From Sarcocystis neurona (taxonomy: Eukaryota > Apicomplexa > Conoidasida > Eucoccidiorida > Sarcocystidae), in NCBI GenBank assembly GCA_000727475.1, contig KL647291.1:4722828-4786827 (forward strand): a DNA stretch of 64,000 nucleotides. The letters are read 5' to 3'. Of the stretch, positions 58,801 to 64,000 are shown piece after piece. Position 1 is the first letter of the stretch; every line of letters begins with the position of its first letter. The notes below the pieces were generated by a model. The model saw only the letters and a program-made list of their open reading frames with translations, was not told where the DNA came from and searched no databases. Both the position numbers and the translations under genes were made by a program.

Positions 58801-58805
58801 AGTGA
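52823..58805 (+). CDS. FCF1: FCF1, PIN-domain 18S rRNA processing factor
   Basis: FCF1 (Utp24 in yeast) is the nucleolar nuclease-like PIN protein of the small-subunit processome that cleaves pre-18S rRNA. Exons: 52823-52825 (ATG only, inferred), 54223-54290, 55261-55332, 56255-56388, 57707-57867 and 58653-58805. Together they give 196 residues, close to human FCF1. N-terminus [20 protein letters not shown], then [20 protein letters not shown] (catalytic-type Asp-67), [18 protein letters not shown] (Glu-104), [16 protein letters not shown] (Asp-137/138) and [20 protein letters not shown] (Asp-156, Asp-158). It ends shortly after [12 protein letters not shown]. The start codon is inferred: exon 2 is preceded by an in-frame stop with no ATG, and ATG followed by GTAAGC at 52823 has the right phase. 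The exon 4 acceptor at 56253-56254 was chosen by phase; 56257 is an alternative. Triplet repeats are absent. Confidence 0.92.
53620..53657. other. Hairpin with duplicated CCTCACGTAGGA in FCF1 intron 1
   Basis: AAACCTC, then ACGTAG, then GAGGTTT form a 7-bp perfect stem at 53620-53639. The 12-base word CCTCACGTAGGA inside it is repeated just downstream, ending at 53657. It lies in the proposed first FCF1 intron, so a promoter or regulatory role is possible but unproven. Confidence 0.5.
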
Positions 58806-61800
58806 ACTTGCAAAACGTGCAGCAGGATTACGCTCGTGAGTGCGCGTTGCCTTCTACTAGCAGCATCTGGAAAATGGTGAGTCGCGGGGGTTCTATCGTG
58901 TGGTGCACGACGGACGCGGTCCGTGTACCTTCTTGTTACAATGGTGTGCGTACCTGCTGTAGGTTAGTGCGCTAATGTGAGCTCAAGCAGGGCGTGTAAC
59001 TCAATATTACAAGGTTAATGGTGCGCAAGTGTCGGGCTTAAAACGTCGCGTATCGAAAAATGTCTCTTGCGCTTCCTACCATTCTGCGGGCGTCCAGCGG
59101 GTGTCGCCTTTGCCCGCAGTATGCCGGTTCCTATCAGTTTACAGGTATTCAGTCGTTCATGTACAACAGACGCGGTATCATCTACGGATTAAGGCCGTAT
59201 GATGGGGATGCACCTCTGTCATGTCAGGGCATTTTTCTACTTCTCGCTGAGTGATTGTCTCGCACGAATTTGCTACCACTCGGAGCCGCCGTCCTCCTGT
59301 GTCTCTGGCGGTCCGTCTTCAGCGCGTCGCGGGAGTATCCTTGCGAGGGCTAGGCCAGGTTTGGTCGGTGCAAATTACTGAAATGCATGTGTGCGACCCG
59401 CGTACCCCCTCAAGTCGACACCCGGCGGACGAAGTGTGTGACACGTTAGACGGGAGGAGCTCCTTCGAGCTTGGGTTTGAAAGAACAGCACTCAAGAGGA
59501 GAGGCGCAGAGAACGTAGAGCAAACAGCCGATCGCGGCTTTGAAAAGCAGCAGATGAGATTCAGTCCTTCCGTATTAGTCTGCGCGGCGAGCACCCTTGC
59601 ACGTTTGAGCAGAAAGTACCCCATTGCAGGCAGACATCTGACCCTCCAGCGCTCATTACCACAGAGACTTACAGGTGTGACTCCGTACACCGCTGCAAGT
59701 ACGATCGTAGGATTGACGACACGCATTCTTGCGTGCTGTTACATGCCGAAAAGGCGACACACCACCGGGCCACTGGAAGCGGTCCACAGCAGGCCAGATA
59801 GCCTATGAAGTCTGTATACGTGTGCGGCGTGAATGTGCGTAGCTAGTCCACTCTGGTTGAATCCTAATACAAGCCGCAAGCACCAGGTTGTTACTTAAAC
59901 GAACCTTGCGTATGGTTCCAGTGTAGAAAAATACCAGCCTTGCCGCCACGCTCCAGTTCCTGAGACGGACTGCAGCACTCCCACTTTCTCTTGCAGCACT
60001 CAAGCCTTCAAAAGTGCCCGACAGCAGACTGCGCCTGCAAAAAAAGGAACCTTAAGACGAATCACAGGGAGAGAAAAATCCACCTGTGCAGAAGTCAGAA
60101 AAGTTCTCTTGCAATTGGTATCGTCCCGCTCAGCGAAAATCGGGAAAAAGGAGATTACAACTTGTGTAGGAAGCAGAAGCGAGGACTTGCAACTTGGGGC
60201 CACACACGTCTTCTCAGCTATCTCTCCCACAAACGACAGCACACACTTGTCAGATGTTGGCTGCTGCCTTACACAGCATGAAGAACAAATGCATCTGATC
60301 AGTTGCGCGTATTCGGGAAGGCTGAACGCTAACCGGTTTACTACTAAGCGTTCGGAACCTTTTACGAGGGGTCACAATGAGTCCTAGTACGGAGTTTCCG
60401 ATGCGAGGTTTCTTTCTGACAGATTGACATTAGTCTGTTTATACACTGACACAGAAGACGGTGAAAACAATGCGCGACACAAATACTTTTACGGACGAGG
60501 GTACTACCAGGAACATAGAATGCTTCACAGAGATATAGAAGAGCTGCGCGACGTAAACGTCCATCGTATATGCGTGGGACAGCGAACCAGGCGCTGCTGG
60601 CGTTCTCTTGATGTTGTCTACGGAATGGCTTCTTGGAAAAGCGGGTAAACCAGGTATGGCAGAAAGTGCTACGAGCACGTCAAGTTACAAACGGTACTCG
60701 GCTGCATGCCGTCTGAGCGTGGGTGACACGCGCGAGTGTGTTTTCTGGCGTTTTTTGATAGTCCACGATTATGTGACACTGCATCAATGCCAAGGCTCAG
60801 CGATTTTACGTCAAGCGGCCTCCGCCTGTACGACTACTCGGCTACTACCAGCGAAGAGAAACTGAACTCAGCAATCCCAGGTTGAAACGCGTGGCACTCA
60901 CTCATGGACGTGAAAATATATATTCAAAGGGGGGCGTCGAAGTAAGCACGCTCCGGAGCGTTGTCCAGTTTCAACCTCTGATACCTACGTAGATAGTGCT
61001 TTTACGCACGCACAGGTGTTGTCTATCGCGTTAACAAATACGGAAAACGTCGCCGCGCCGTCGAGCGTTGCGCGTGGAATCACACCCGTAGACGGGGTTA
61101 ACCTCGACATGAAACGCAGTCGATCCTGTAGTTGATGGCCAGTCAAAAGTTGCACGACAAAGCATGGAGAGTTGTGCGAGGGTGACAACGTCGCGTTTCC
61201 ACTCAAAGTAACTGCATTAAGAGATGCTGAGCGGACGGCGAGCTCCGCGGGTGCTGACGAAAAAGTGTTCCTACTGCTGTTGCTGTGTATCCGGCCGCCC
61301 CCCCACCTGTGCCCGAAGCATCTCTGCCGACAAGCTGGGAAAAAGGCGGTAGCGCTTTGTCGATATAACCACGCAATGTAACAGTGCTCCCCGTCTTTAC
61401 TCACCACAGATAAACACGTGTGAGTCGCTACAGAACACCCTTTTGCATCCCATCGCGCGACAGCGGCGAACCGGTGGCACGGCCACAGGCGAAGAAGCTC
61501 CGATGATATTCGAGTGGTTCACTGTGGTCATAATGCTCTGCGCAATATTCGTCCTCTTTAAAGCATTGTACAGGATCACGTGCACACCTTCCGTGTGGTG
61601 AAGTATAACAGATATCGATTTCTATTCACGGTGAATGTCGATCGCATGAGTGTTCTCTGGTACGTAGGAGCTTCCGGCTTACACGGAGTCCCACTGAGTC
61701 GAGCTGCTGGCCCGACCAGTGGCTCTGTCAAAACACTCGCGCCTTTTGGGACCAGTTCTCTTTTCTGTGTATGTGTGTGTCTCATCACGCCTTCACTTCT

Positions 61801-64000
61801 TTCGTGCTCCGCTTCGAAGTACGAGGGGCTACAACGGCGACCACATCTGCACCACGTCGGGACACAAGGGTGCATGAGAGTGTGCACTGTAGTGTTCTGT
61901 CTAATTGTACAGGTGTGCTTTTGAAATCCTCTGTGGGTCTGGTGAGCTGTGCACTCGCCTCACGTGCCAGTGAAAGACTGAACATTTGCCCTCGAGGATC
62001 TTAGCTGACGTAAGCACCTGTGTTACCATGTTACGTGTCGGAAGAACAACACATGTCAGGGAGCTGCAACGGTGCAGTGCCCAGCAGACATCGTGCCCCT
62101 GTTTTTGTGAACACATTGTGTGAATGTCTTTTCCCGCGTATTTTTTAACATCGTATGATGTCTTTTTCAACAGGCTCCGCATGTTTAGGCAAGGTCGCGT
62201 AAAGTATTCAGGCGTATCTTCCAATGGGCCTTGCCAAAAGAATTCTTGCAGTTGCCTCCAGCACTCCTAATTTCGTGTCAGCCTTACTCGTTCACTGAAG
62301 AGAGGGGTTACACTGCGCACGTTGACGGAATGTGCGCGTTCGGATTCACAGGTGTGTCTCCCTCGGCTCTCATAAAAGTTTTTCGCACCTGAAAGGAGAG
62401 AGATGCACTGTCGTGCCACCAGATCTAAGTGGCAGCAAGGACGTCAGCGATGCAGATGGGATGCTGTCGCCGCTACAGATCGCGAACATTCTGCCTCTAT
62501 TCAATCAAATGACGACCGGGCAGGAATAGCCCCCTCGACCTACCCGAACGAGCATCATGCTGAATTATGGTCCGGGCTAAGCGAACTCGTATTCATTCGG
62601 TGTCCCCTAGTTTTTCAAGAACCTCTCCAGCAACTGCGCATTTCACCACATGGTTTTAACTTGATCTGCCGGAAAAAAAGACAGGTGCTGTGTTCCGTAG
62701 AGACTGACACTAATTTCGGGGAAGTCCTGTCTACCGCAGCGAGACAGCCGAAAGGGGGAGCTTCAGAACACCAGAACTGTAGACCGCTTCTCTCGGGGAC
62801 ACAGTTGACGTGCCGTCAGAAGGTAGACGCGCCTTAGGAAATCGCTGCTCTGGTAAGACATTTCCAAGTTACAGTCAGTAACTGTACGCCTGCTACTACG
62901 TCGGTGCAGGGGCTCGGAAGTCATGACAGCCTTAGGGGAGCGCCTTCCCGGTACGCACCCAGAGAATAAACACCTGCGACTGCGGTCCTTACATGCGGGA
63001 TTCAATGGAAAAGACCTTCTGCGCGTGCTTGCCAGCAGATTGCAGTCGTCGTGTCCTCCTCGCCGCGCTTTGGCACTCGGGTGGTCCTTCACGTCTTCCT
63101 ACAGTGTTTCTTTGTTGGCTTTCCAGGGTCTTTGCGCAGAGCTGTGAGTTGGAAAGAACACCAGGAGCTTGAAGTGTGCCCTCCTGGCAAGCGTACGGTC
63201 TTTCCTTGCTGTTTGGCCTTACCACGGCCAGGCGTATGGGTAGAAAGTTAAGTGCCTTGCCATCCTCACCGGTGAACCGCATGCGTGCACCCCCTCTCGG
63301 GCACTGCGGGTTTGCACGGCATCTGCGGTAACCGTAACCACTGCGCTTTCCTCCACCACGATACACTAGTCGAGAAAGGCGGAGTCTACCGCAGCGCCAG
63401 CGCCGTTCAACGCCAACGAAAAAAAGCCCGTAAGTCCATATATATCAAGACATCGAAGGAGCCGCACAGCCATTGGATGGCGGCTCTCAATGCACAGCGC
63501 CTTTCCCAGCCTTCAAGCCCTCTGGCGAACGACAGTAGCATTGAGAATACTCTAGAATATGGAATGTCGAGCTGAATGAGCAGGAAATGAAATGCAACAG
63601 CGCCGTAAACCCATTTGCAGACGACCTCACCACTGACAGTAGATTACAGAAAAGTGTGTGCAGCTGCAGGAGCAGGAACCAAATTACAAAAATGCCAGCC
63701 TTATGCGGGATTTACGAGCTCCTCGACCGCTTAACGGTACCTCCCCTGTGGCGCGAAAGGTTTCGCTGCCGACGCGGCGCCGCTTCGGGCGGCTTCTTCT
63801 TCACTGGTGCGTAGCCCACACAACGTGATGCTTTGATCACAAGACGCAGCACACACAACTTGTACAGGAGAGAAAAGCACACCACGACCTGGAAAAGCAT
63901 GCGTGCGGGAGGACCGTTAGAGTGGGTGTTAGTCTGTCATCGTAAATACTTTGCAGCGCTTCTGTCACCGTACGTTCACGGTGCTGTGCGCCTGTTGGCG
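58806..64000. other. Repeat-poor stretch with short unrecognised frames
   Basis: No conserved domain found. The longest frame is plus 59251-59808 (185 codons, no recognisable features, overlapped by a 135-codon minus frame). Others of 65-115 codons occur on both strands (plus 60424-60648, 62332-62529 and 63285-63575; minus 62989-63366). Base composition is more even than in the first 50 kb, and CAG/CTG and TA repeats are nearly absent. Confidence 0.4.
60985..61531 (-). CDS. Possible two-exon gene, unrecognised
   Basis: On the minus strand an ATG at 61531 opens 42 codons (MTTVNHSNIIGASSPVAVPP and on). They run to a GTGAGT donor after 61405, in phase 1. An acceptor TTTTTCCCAG at about 61335 gives an exon 61334-60985 that continues in the matching phase for 116 codons to a TGA. 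The product would be about 158 residues with several cysteines near the junction. The 70-base intron is far shorter than other introns in this window, and no family is recognisable. Frame and phase agreement could be chance. Confidence 0.2.

Noticed and set aside
59251..59808. 185-codon plus-strand frame after FCF1
   Set aside because: It lacks recognisable features and is overlapped by a comparable minus-strand frame; kept only as a note for the region.

Overview
The window looks like nuclear DNA of an apicomplexan parasite, most likely an Eimeria-type coccidian. All four recognisable genes are eukaryotic and spliced. The sequence is saturated with CAG/CTG triplets that encode Ala, Gln and Ser runs when translated. 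Introns and spacers carry TA/TG/TACGTA microsatellites. Coccidian affiliation is an inference from this texture, not from a search.

Layout. 1-5.6 kb holds CTG/CAG and TA/TG repeats with no recognised gene, and possibly the missing first exon of the next gene. 5608-15224 (+) encodes a lipoyl-bearing dihydrolipoamide acyltransferase, the E2 subunit of branched-chain 2-oxoacid dehydrogenase. 15.2-22.9 kb is spacer with CAG and CTG blocks. 22883-43010 (+) encodes a giant SAPS-domain protein (Sit4/PP6 phosphatase regulatory subunit), about 2,978 residues in ten exons, with a 329-base assembly gap in one intron. 43.0-46.4 kb has possible unrecognised exons. 46427-50162 (-) encodes a Qbc SNARE of the SNAP-25/SNAP-29 type; one of its introns holds a 1-kb TAG/GTA-type degenerate triplet array. 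50.2-52.8 kb is unassigned. 52823-58805 (+) encodes FCF1, the PIN-domain 18S rRNA processing factor. 58.8-64 kb has only short unrecognised frames.

Exon-intron structures were built by hand from family conservation, GT-AG borders and codon phase. The visible E2 exons, the SAPS exons and the SNARE exons are phase-consistent throughout. The predicted FCF1 is 196 residues, close to the usual family length. The first E2 exon(s) and the FCF1 start exon remain uncertain.

The genes do not form a pathway. They are housekeeping functions: mitochondrial acyl-CoA production, phosphatase regulation, membrane fusion and ribosome biogenesis. The most striking features are the inflation of the SAPS gene by low-complexity inserts, the SNARE with a Gln/Gly/Tyr-rich N-terminus, and the sharp change from repeat-rich (1 to about 50 kb) to repeat-poor sequence (50-64 kb).
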